Program-made: the position numbers and the translations under genes | Notes under the pieces: generated by a model | What the model saw: the letters and a program-made list of their open reading frames with translations, nothing else | Told to the model about the DNA's origin: nothing | Databases searched by the model: none | Origin: Planctomycetaceae bacterium | Lineage (GTDB): Bacteria > Planctomycetota > Planctomycetia > Planctomycetales > Planctomycetaceae | Direction: 5' to 3' | Assembly: GCA_041398825.1 (NCBI GenBank) | Contig: JAWKTX010000007.1 | Location: forward strand, 124,001 to 188,000 | DNA length: 64,000 nucleotides | Part shown: one piece after another, positions 18,617-26,245 of the stretch | How positions within the stretch are numbered: position 1 is the stretch's first letter | How the letters are laid out: each line of letters begins with the position of its first letter

Positions 18617-19546
18617 ATGAACGACGTCACGGTTTCATCGAGTGCTCGCAGAGGAGTGTCGCTGCCCGAGGTTCTTGTGGTACTGGCCGTGATCGGCCTG
18701 CTGACAGCCCTTGTGTTACCCGCAGTGCAGTCGGCGAGGGCAATGGCACGGCGAACCGAATGTTCGAATAACCTGCGACAAATCGGCATCGCAGCCCACC
18801 AATATCATGAACAACACGGCTCGCTCCCGCCCTGCAGTGCCGGAGGCTTGTTGTTCAGCGTCCTGCCATACGTTGAGCAGCAGATGCGATTCGAAAACGC
18901 TTCCGAATCACTGGCCCACCAGGACTTGGCCAGATCTCATGATATTCTGGGTGGGATCACCACATATATTTGCCCGGACGACATTCTTTGTGATCCCGAA
19001 GGTGGGGCAAGTTATGTCCTCAACAAAGGGTCCATACCTCCAACCGAAGAGAGGGCTGGGTTCAATCAGTTCAGTAACGGTGTCAGATTCAGAGAAGTCA
19101 CGGATGGTCTCTCCCAGACAGCCTTTGTCAGTGAAAGCGTCAACACCGCCTTCGACCTGATGTCTCCGGATCCATATGATGGCCCACGTGGCCTGGGCGT
19201 TTGGCTTACCTGGGCCCCGACTCCCTGTGACTTATCATTCAAGTGGATGGCCGATCGCTGTTCAGAGGATGCGGATGCACGACCGGCGGACTACGGAAGT
19301 TCCGGCGGACGAGTGCTGTCGCTTACCAATGGATATAATCATGCCCTGCCACCCCATCGAGGCTCCTGTTTTTCAGGAACGAATCCCTGCTTTATCGATG
19401 TAATATCGGCCGTCAGTGGACACATTGGAGGCGTCAATGTCCTTCTGGCAGATGGATCGGTCAGGTTTGCTTCCGCCTCAATTGATCGCGATCTGTGGAC
19501 ATCCATTGGAACCATCCACAACGGAGATCAGGTGACCGAATGGTAA
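18617..19546 (+). CDS. DUF1559 pseudopilin-like protein
   Basis: The 309-residue protein has a type II secretion/pilin-like N-terminus, RRGVSLPEVLVVLAVIGLLTALVLPAVQSARAMARR, in which the usual GFTLIELLVV is altered to GVSLPEVLVV but keeps the Glu at position 5 after the Gly. The core includes CSNNLRQIGIAAHQYHEQHG, and the C-terminus carries the H-x9-DG motif (HIGGVNVLLADGSVRFA) that defines this planctomycete family. The start at 18617 has GGGAG 7 bases upstream. These proteins are thought to be cell-surface or pseudopilus components; the function is unproven. The stop overlaps the next gene's start by 7 bp. Confidence 0.92.
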   Translation: MNDVTVSSSARRGVSLPEVLVVLAVIGLLTALVLPAVQSARAMARRTECSNNLRQIGIAAHQYHEQHGSLPPCSAGGLLFSVLPYVEQQMRFENASESLAHQDLARSHDILGGITTYICPDDILCDPEGGASYVLNKGSIPPTEERAGFNQFSNGVRFREVTDGLSQTAFVSESVNTAFDLMSPDPYDGPRGLGVWLTWAPTPCDLSFKWMADRCSEDADARPADYGSSGGRVLSLTNGYNHALPPHRGSCFSGTNPCFIDVISAVSGHIGGVNVLLADGSVRFASASIDRDLWTSIGTIHNGDQVTEW

Positions 19547-20088
19547 GAAGACATACAACCTGGATCGTCTTTGCTGTGGTTGTGCTGGCCGGTTTGTATT
19601 GGACATTTCGAGACAGGGGACCTGCACCGCCTTACATTTTTTATACGAAGCCGTTAACAGGACACTTGTCCCCTCCTGATGTAGACGTTCCTGTTGAGCC
19701 ACTGGCAGGCAAAGTCGTCATCAAGCTGGGTGATCAGGAATGCGGACCGCAGCCAATTCACCTGAAATCCAATACGAAGGTGGACGTCTCCGGGTTTCTC
19801 GTTCCCGCGGAAGAGTTAAACAATGGAAGGTGTATCGAGTCGGTACAGCTGGGTATTGCTTACAAAGATCGAAACCGTTTGGGCTGGTCCGTTGGACAGG
19901 AAGTGGGCCTCGGAGGGCCTGGCACCTGCGAGTATCCAGGCGGGCCACTGACGCGCCACATTGAGGGCGCCTGGCAGATTCCGGAAGTGACGGGAGAAGC
20001 CTGGATTATCGTTCTTATATCCGTCACGGAATCCGGAAAGATCAGGCCGTGGCACACCGCTGCGACGTTTCCCGTAGTGTTCGACTAG
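19540..20088 (+). CDS. Small membrane-anchored extracytoplasmic protein, function unknown
   Basis: The 182-residue product begins MVRRHTTWIVFAVVVLAGLYWTF, a single N-terminal membrane anchor with positive charges inside. The rest is a beta-rich soluble domain (GKVVIKLGDQECGPQPIHLKSNTKVDVSGFLVPAEE) that ends SGKIRPWHTAATFPVVFD. No family was recognised. The gene overlaps the DUF1559 stop codon, so the two are translationally coupled. Small anchored proteins commonly follow DUF1559 genes in planctomycetes, and the two may work together. Confidence 0.75.
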   Translation: MVRRHTTWIVFAVVVLAGLYWTFRDRGPAPPYIFYTKPLTGHLSPPDVDVPVEPLAGKVVIKLGDQECGPQPIHLKSNTKVDVSGFLVPAEELNNGRCIESVQLGIAYKDRNRLGWSVGQEVGLGGPGTCEYPGGPLTRHIEGAWQIPEVTGEAWIIVLISVTESGKIRPWHTAATFPVVFD

Positions 20089-20409
20089 AACGTCATCGTG
20101 GCCAGACAACAACAATCCGCTGTGTAATGAACAAGAAGCGATGAAATTCAAATCCATTGCTGCTGGTTCGGGCTGACCCAATGCAGGCAATTTGCTGACA
20201 CCATCAAAACAGTTTCGATCGATGCTCTCCCGGAATGGAGGTTTTCCGCACTTATCATGTAATGATTCTGCCAATGCTGCGTCCAACCCCATAGCGGCAC
20301 GATCCAGAAGCCAGCGCACAACGGATGCCTGGTGACACTCACTGGCTGAAACTGTTGCCTTCGCTGGATCGAGGAACACAGGCCCAACGTCAGACAGGCA
20401 GAGTTCGAT
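20089..20409. other. Intergenic region with nothing recognised
   Basis: These 321 bp before the VOC gene contain frames on the minus strand that run into or through neighbouring genes; none has a start context or motif. I see no terminator or RNA. Confidence 0.5.
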
Positions 20410-20895
20410 ATGCAGGCAGTCCCTCCGATCACTGGTATTTCAGAAATCGTGTTAAGCGTCAATGACCTGACAGAGATGCGGGACTTCTATGTCCGAGTCC
20501 TGGGGTTTCGATTGCACAGCCAGTTGTCGCTGGAGTCACTGGTTCCGGATCCGGATGGCGTTCCGACAATCGCTTTCCTGAGTATCAGTGAAACGCAAAC
20601 CCCTCTGGGACTTGCTGGACATCCACAGCTCTTTGTCCTGATCGACCATCGCCGCCATGTCCACGCAAGAAAGCGATTTGCCGGACATGATGTCTCACGG
20701 TCGACGCTCAATCATCTGGCGTTTGAGATTCCTCCTGAGTCCTTCGGGCAGCACGCCAAACGACTTTGCGACCTCGGGATTGAAGTTTCGTATGCCAGTT
20801 TTCCGGCGATGAATGCAAAGGCCGTCTTTTTCAAGGACCCGGAGGGAAATGTTCTGGAACTGATCTGCCATCACCCGGCTTCGATCCGGAGCTAG
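20410..20895 (+). CDS. VOC (glyoxalase/dioxygenase-fold) family protein
   Basis: The 161-residue product has the vicinal-oxygen-chelate fold: GISEIVLSVNDLTEMRDFYVRVLGFRLHSQ is the first beta-alpha-beta unit, and STLNHLAFEIP and MNAKAVFFKDPEGNVLELICHHP supply the second, with His and Glu at the usual metal positions (NHLAF and LELICH). Members include glyoxalase I, ring-cleaving dioxygenases and resistance proteins; the substrate here is unknown. There is no signal peptide. The stop codon TAG is directly continuous with a palindromic repeat element. Confidence 0.87.
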   Translation: MQAVPPITGISEIVLSVNDLTEMRDFYVRVLGFRLHSQLSLESLVPDPDGVPTIAFLSISETQTPLGLAGHPQLFVLIDHRRHVHARKRFAGHDVSRSTLNHLAFEIPPESFGQHAKRLCDLGIEVSYASFPAMNAKAVFFKDPEGNVLELICHHPASIRS

Positions 20896-21000
20896 CCGCC
20901 CATTGAAAAACCGGGTCAGGCACGCAGGACGACTGGAAACCATCACGTTTTAAGGTCTCCTGCTCGAGCCAGTCCCGCTTTTCAACTGGCTGTTAGGTTA
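20893..21000 (-). repeat. Palindromic repeat element, copy A
   Basis: One of four related elements of about 105 bp. It has long imperfect inverted arms: CATTGAAAAACCGGG near the left end and CCCGCTTTTCAACTGG near the right, around a variable centre. It is inverted relative to copies C and D. Its first bases form the stop codon of the VOC gene. As RNA it would fold into one long hairpin. Confidence 0.85.
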
Positions 21001-21032
21001 GCCGTTCGGACTGGATCAATGTTCGAGGTCAA

Positions 21033-22475
21033 TTACTCTTCTGATGGAACCGTCAGAGTAACTTTAGCCTGATAGATTAGCCCCCAGTCTTTTCGGCGCT
21101 GGTAACTTTCAAGAACAGTCGACAGGCGGCAGTCAATGCGATGCTGGCTCTGCTGGCCATTCACGGAGACGTTCACAGGCCGCGAAAAATCGACCATCGC
21201 CGGATGCAGCCAGACAGAAAATCGGCGAACGTTTTGCGTTTCGACCACGAGATGATTATCAGACGCAATACGTGCATCAACCAGGCCGGCCTTCACCGCA
21301 CGTCGGCTCAGATGAAAGCTTTGCTTGTGAAAATCCTCCGATGATTCTCCAAAAGCAGGTCGAGGGCCCGTGATCTGAACCTGATCGAATTCAATTGTTC
21401 CGTCGCCGGATTTGTGAATCGTGATCCAGCGGCAATGAGGTGACGGAGCATCGCTGTCTGCATTCCATCCACGTGGAGAGATGGCGACAACACGTTTAGC
21501 AAACGGGTCTCGTCGCGGTGTCACAATCCAGTCCGCGAAACGCGACATCGCAACCTTTGCTCCACGAATGGCATGATTGCCTTCATCCTCCACATACTCA
21601 TGCGGCAGGCCGAGTTCCGAGAGCCGCTGTGTGGCCGCCCGGGCGTAAAAAACATCCGTAAAACGAGGCCGTCCAGCCGTTTCGTTCTGCTTCGCGGGTG
21701 CGGCATCGTAAACACCATGTCTCAGAAATAACGGCAAACCGGTCCATGCCTGCCATCGCATGGTCTTCCATGCGCCGGAGAAAACGAAACCTCCAGCCAA
21801 CTGATCACTCAGTCGTTGGCAAAGATGATAGGCACCGAATCCTCCCATTGAGTATCCACCGAGAAATACGCGATCGCCATCGATGTTGAAACGAAATCGG
21901 CACTCCCGAATTACATCGGCAATAGATTCGTCTGCTCCCTGCACGTTCCATCTCGCCCCTGTGTTTTTATTCACGGGTGCTGATGGTGCTGCCAGAATAA
22001 AAGGACGATCGGCGAGGTATGGCTGCAGGCCAATGCTTTGTGGGTCATCATCCGGATGCGTCACAATATGCAGCGCATGTTCTGGTGGAGTCTGGCCGCC
22101 ACCGCCATGCATGAAGATGACCAATCCAAACGGCTGAGAGGGCTTGTAACTCTGTGGAACATAGAAGTGCAGCAGGTCACCGGTATGTCTATCCATCAAA
22201 TCCGGGTGCCGGAACGATTGGTTCGCCATCACGCCTGTCACCGCCTGACGATCGACGGGTTCAGACCGAGACAGTCGATCAACGATCTTATTGACGACAA
22301 CCGGATCGCGGTCAGGCGTATCCAGTACTTCCATGGTTTCTCTGGTCAGGAGATCCGGATTTCCGCCAGCAACCAGATATCGCTGACACGCAGCAAGAAG
22401 ATCGGTATCGTCGGCCCAAACAGACTGCCATGGCAGCATCAGAGACATGAGAACAAGAACAGACTTCATTAACAT
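21033..22475 (-). CDS. Secreted alpha/beta-hydrolase (esterase/PHB-depolymerase-like)
   Basis: The 480-residue product has a signal peptide (MLMKSVLVLMSLMLPWQSVWA) and an alpha/beta-hydrolase core: LVIFMHGGGGQTPPEHA forms the oxyanion region, GDRVFLGGYSMGGFGAYHL holds the nucleophile Ser in GYSMG, and EYVEDEGNHAIRGAK the catalytic His. A C-terminal beta domain of about 150 residues (VISPRGWN to TLTVPSEE) follows, possibly for binding or folding. The ATG at 22475 was preferred over an upstream one at 22511 because it opens directly on the signal peptide. The substrate is unknown. It lies downstream of a giant cytochrome gene on the same strand. Confidence 0.88.
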   Translation of the reverse strand: MLMKSVLVLMSLMLPWQSVWADDTDLLAACQRYLVAGGNPDLLTRETMEVLDTPDRDPVVVNKIVDRLSRSEPVDRQAVTGVMANQSFRHPDLMDRHTGDLLHFYVPQSYKPSQPFGLVIFMHGGGGQTPPEHALHIVTHPDDDPQSIGLQPYLADRPFILAAPSAPVNKNTGARWNVQGADESIADVIRECRFRFNIDGDRVFLGGYSMGGFGAYHLCQRLSDQLAGGFVFSGAWKTMRWQAWTGLPLFLRHGVYDAAPAKQNETAGRPRFTDVFYARAATQRLSELGLPHEYVEDEGNHAIRGAKVAMSRFADWIVTPRRDPFAKRVVAISPRGWNADSDAPSPHCRWITIHKSGDGTIEFDQVQITGPRPAFGESSEDFHKQSFHLSRRAVKAGLVDARIASDNHLVVETQNVRRFSVWLHPAMVDFSRPVNVSVNGQQSQHRIDCRLSTVLESYQRRKDWGLIYQAKVTLTVPSEE

Positions 22476-22593
22476 TTCCGGGTGCCTGATCCTGTCGTGG
22501 CAAATCAGCATGAAAACGGTCCGTCTGGCCTGAGCGTTTCCATCTGCAAACTCACACCATTATCAAAGATGGGCCTGATGATGGGATGGAACT

Positions 22594-25500
22594 TCATTTT
22601 CGAAAGACTTCGTCCTGGTCATTGGCACCGGACTGGATATATGCCAGAAGATCCAGAATCTCGTCGCGGTCGAAAACCATGAGTAGTCCTTCGGGCATTG
22701 TTGAACGATCGGATGCAAGGATTTCGTCAATATCACTGCGAGCAACAATGGTCTTATGGTCAGGGATAAGCGGATTGGTGACCAGAGTAACGGAGGTGTC
22801 GCTGGAGTCGGTCATCAAGCCTGTCAGAGTACGGCCCTCGTTGGTGACAACAATCCATGTCTGGTGCTGCTTGCTGATCTCAGCAGATGGCTCCAAAACC
22901 TGTTGCAGCAATTTTGCCCCACGGAACCGCTCACGGACCTTGCTGAGATCTGGTCCAAGCGCCGAAGTGATCGAACCTGATAACCCAGAGTCGTCTGAGC
23001 CGATGCGATGGCATTTAACACAGCCTGCCTGAACGAAAACAGCTTTCCCATTTTCATAAGACCGCGACGTCATCGTTTCTGCAGCATCGCTCAATTCCTG
23101 CAGTTGCCAGTTCCGGACAAACCGACGAACCGGGGCATCCGTTTCTTCGGGCATGGGCTGGTCATCCGGAAGAACAAACAATGTGCCTCGCATCACTCGC
23201 GAATGCCCAGGGTAGGTGCAAATGATTCGATACTCGCCCTGTTCTTCCGGAGCCTCAAAGTAGACGGTATATTGATCCAGCGGATTCAGGATCGGTGAGA
23301 AACAGATTTCTGCCGAATCCTGCGGCACATAGTGAGTTGCAATGGCACGCGGATTACTGGCCAGCATCATCGCCTTTTCCGCAAACGCATCAGCAGAGTC
23401 AGCCTTAACGATTGCAATGTTATGGGGCATGCTGGGATCAGTGTTGTGAAACGTCAATGCCACACGTCTGCGCGGTGCAATGCGTAGTCGACGGGGTTCA
23501 TACTGTAGACCGGGGATGGCCGAAATCGAAAGTTTGGTTGCCGACTGCACCCATCCAAAATTGGTTCCATATTGATCCTGCGCTGACAGTCTGGGGTCGA
23601 GCGCGAACTTTTCGGCGACTGGAAAATCGGGGTCACGTCGTTTCGCAATCAGTTCGTACCCTTCGAATTCTGTAAACGCTGGACCCAGTTCAAATATGGA
23701 CGTATAGGCATCCGGCGTAAACATTTGCCCGTCCGAATTTCGAAGACGCATGTGCAGATGAAACTGCATGACAGGATGAAGCTCAGGAATCTCCAGAAAC
23801 ACAGACTGCTGATCGGACAGCACGTGTACGGATTCCACCCTCACAAAGTCGTGCGCCTGTCGTCCGGGGTCTTTGACGGAATACTCCGGAGAACCGTACG
23901 CAGCACTGTAGAGATAATTCCATTGCTGACAGAAGACATTGGAAAGCTGAACCGAATCTGCGTCGATCTTATCGCTGAATCGCACCAGAAGGCCGTTGTT
24001 TCGCGCTTCGACGGATGTTGGCAAGACCACGGGGCGACCTGTATAACGAATTCGCTGGAGGCAGCCGTTCTTCTGAGCGTAACTTTGCCAGCCGCTTGTG
24101 CCGGCAACGTAGATACAACCGTCGTACTGATTGAAGCTCAGTCGACACGCGCCACTTTCAAATTCTCCGGGCATCGGCACGATTCCGCCCTGGTATTTTC
24201 CGTTCACAACTTCGCGAAGAACAACATAGTAACTGCAGTCGCCAAAGGACGTGCCGATCGTCGCGCCTGAAAGCGGACCCAGGCGACGGTCCTGTGGAAG
24301 AAAAGCGAGTTCACCAGAAGAATTATCAACGCCCCGGGGCAGAAAGCACAGAGGCAAGTCATATCCGTACTTGCCAGTTCCATCGCGAGGTCCATTGAAG
24401 CCGTGATAGCTTCCGTTACGGACTTCAAATATCGCAGAAGCAGGTGTCCAGGTCCCCTCCTGAACGGTCGCGTAGACAACAGATCCGTCTGAAGAAACTC
24501 CTATGCCATTGGAATTGCGAAGACCGGTAGCAATCGACGCGGGCTTTGTCGAAACCGGATCGTGAAACGCATCTTTCAGCATCGTGACGCCAAAGTTTTG
24601 TGCCGCCGTGAACCAGTATAGATTCCCCATCTGATCCTGCTGCAGCGATGTACAAAAGTCGTGACCAGGCGTTGTGGGGTAGTCGTTGGTCAGGCATTCG
24701 TAGAAGTCCGTTTCCAGATCTCCATTCAAATCATGCAGTCGCGTCACCTGATCTCGACCAAGTACAACGATCTGGTCGTTATGCACGACCAGACCAAGTG
24801 GCTGATAGAACCCGGCGGCAATGCGCTGCCAGTGAATTTCTTTCAGATCATCCCCTGAAGATGTCACCAGCCAGACATCACCAATCAGCGTGGAAACAAC
24901 GATTCGTCCATCGCTGAGCGATCCAATCCCACAAAGACGCATGGGTGTCCGAAAAGGATTTTTTTCCCCGAACGGCACCGTCAGCGTGTCGATCGCATAT
25001 CCGTCGCCGGCACTTCCGGGGACACCCGTTGTCGTTACGGTCTGTGAGACCCATTGGCCGGCCCCGCCTTTTGCCAGCTCCGCTAATTCCACAACATCCG
25101 CTAATTCAACGGCGGTCCCTGGCGAAGCAGCGTCAATGATGGGCTCGATGGAAAGCTCCAGTTGCACCAACGTTCCTGAGTCCGGCGTTTCATTGGTCGA
25201 ACGCGTAAATTCGACGACCAGATCGTTGTCTGATGCGACAAGCTGACTGTTAAGACTGTGAGCCTGCGTGACAACCACCATCGAATCGTCCGAAATCCGT
25301 GACGAATACACGAGTGGACCGGAAGTACCAACCCCGGCTTCCTTCCGTTGCCTTCCCATCACCACATCATTTCTGCAGGTCATCAGTTTCAGATGAACAC
25401 CTTCGCCCAAGGTCTGATCGCTCCGGATTGTTCGAATCAGCCTTCCGCCATGGAACGTCATAGCATCCAGCAGGCGAGCAGAACCCACACGATACTGGAA

Positions 25501-26079
25501 TACGACGGTCGTTCCATTGCGGAAAAAACCTTCATACCGCGCCTGCGTCTTTTCCGGCAGATGCCAGCCGCTCTGATTCAGACCAATCCACTGTCGGCCC
25601 TTCGCCTGTACTCCGCCAATCACACCAAACCGGCTGACACCCCACTGCACGAAACCGTCCTGCCATGTATCCACAAATGACATTTTTTCCGGATCGAACA
25701 GCACCGTGGTGGAGGAGTCTTTGTCAACATGAACAGCCACTCCTTTTGTCGTCGCTGTCCCAAAATGATTGATCACCTGTCGAACAACATTTCCCGTATC
25801 AACGTCGTTCAGTGTATGGTCAAAATTGACCTCTTCGGGGTTTTGTCCCCAGTGTCCGAATGCGCCGCCATCCAGTCCCGGGAACTGCGGGATCAAATCC
25901 GGAATTTGATCTGCATCCAGAAGTTGCTCCGCCTGATGAAAGTAAAAGCTCTTCAGGCGATTCTGTGGAAACGGTTTCAATGGCTTCGTCACATCCTGCG
26001 CTGACAGGTCCGCAGAAAACCAAACCAGAATCCCGGAAACAACGGACATCGCACAGCGATGAGTAGCAGGCCAGCCCAT
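22594..26079 (-). CDS. Large PVC-type c-cytochrome with propeller and cupredoxin-like domains
   Basis: The 1161-residue product starts at the ATG at 26079, chosen because GAGG lies 6 bases upstream; other ATGs at 26085 and 26112 fit less well. A signal-like segment (MSVVSGILVWFSADLSAQ) leads into a DUF6797-like region and a glucose-sorbosone-dehydrogenase-like propeller (LNGDLETDFYECLTNDY, GLRNSNGIGVSSDGSVVYAT). Near residues 880-980 is a plastocyanin-like domain (HNIAIVKADSADAF and EEQGEYRIICTYPGHSRVM). Near residue 1023 a single heme site, CVKCH, is followed by KTIVARSDIDEILASDRSTMPEG, typical of PVC-type heme-binding domains. It probably acts in periplasmic electron transfer, perhaps coupled to sugar oxidation. 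Confidence 0.92.
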   Translation of the reverse strand: MGWPATHRCAMSVVSGILVWFSADLSAQDVTKPLKPFPQNRLKSFYFHQAEQLLDADQIPDLIPQFPGLDGGAFGHWGQNPEEVNFDHTLNDVDTGNVVRQVINHFGTATTKGVAVHVDKDSSTTVLFDPEKMSFVDTWQDGFVQWGVSRFGVIGGVQAKGRQWIGLNQSGWHLPEKTQARYEGFFRNGTTVVFQYRVGSARLLDAMTFHGGRLIRTIRSDQTLGEGVHLKLMTCRNDVVMGRQRKEAGVGTSGPLVYSSRISDDSMVVVTQAHSLNSQLVASDNDLVVEFTRSTNETPDSGTLVQLELSIEPIIDAASPGTAVELADVVELAELAKGGAGQWVSQTVTTTGVPGSAGDGYAIDTLTVPFGEKNPFRTPMRLCGIGSLSDGRIVVSTLIGDVWLVTSSGDDLKEIHWQRIAAGFYQPLGLVVHNDQIVVLGRDQVTRLHDLNGDLETDFYECLTNDYPTTPGHDFCTSLQQDQMGNLYWFTAAQNFGVTMLKDAFHDPVSTKPASIATGLRNSNGIGVSSDGSVVYATVQEGTWTPASAIFEVRNGSYHGFNGPRDGTGKYGYDLPLCFLPRGVDNSSGELAFLPQDRRLGPLSGATIGTSFGDCSYYVVLREVVNGKYQGGIVPMPGEFESGACRLSFNQYDGCIYVAGTSGWQSYAQKNGCLQRIRYTGRPVVLPTSVEARNNGLLVRFSDKIDADSVQLSNVFCQQWNYLYSAAYGSPEYSVKDPGRQAHDFVRVESVHVLSDQQSVFLEIPELHPVMQFHLHMRLRNSDGQMFTPDAYTSIFELGPAFTEFEGYELIAKRRDPDFPVAEKFALDPRLSAQDQYGTNFGWVQSATKLSISAIPGLQYEPRRLRIAPRRRVALTFHNTDPSMPHNIAIVKADSADAFAEKAMMLASNPRAIATHYVPQDSAEICFSPILNPLDQYTVYFEAPEEQGEYRIICTYPGHSRVMRGTLFVLPDDQPMPEETDAPVRRFVRNWQLQELSDAAETMTSRSYENGKAVFVQAGCVKCHRIGSDDSGLSGSITSALGPDLSKVRERFRGAKLLQQVLEPSAEISKQHQTWIVVTNEGRTLTGLMTDSSDTSVTLVTNPLIPDHKTIVARSDIDEILASDRSTMPEGLLMVFDRDEILDLLAYIQSGANDQDEVFRK

Positions 26080-26245
26080 TTCCATCCTCAATAATACAAA
26101 CGCACAGCACAAACGATCGTCACATGACGAGTTGCCGCCCGGGCCTGAATCGCGATGTCAACCGTTCCCTGGGGAGCGACTCACTTGACCCCGCACCTAA
26201 AGATAGATGCAATGGCTGAACTCATCCGCACAAGAAGGGCCAATC

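Noticed and set aside
19816..20379. 187-codon minus-strand frame across the gene at 19540-20088 and the following gap
   Set aside because: It has no ribosome site or motif and lies opposite a gene coupled to the DUF1559 gene.
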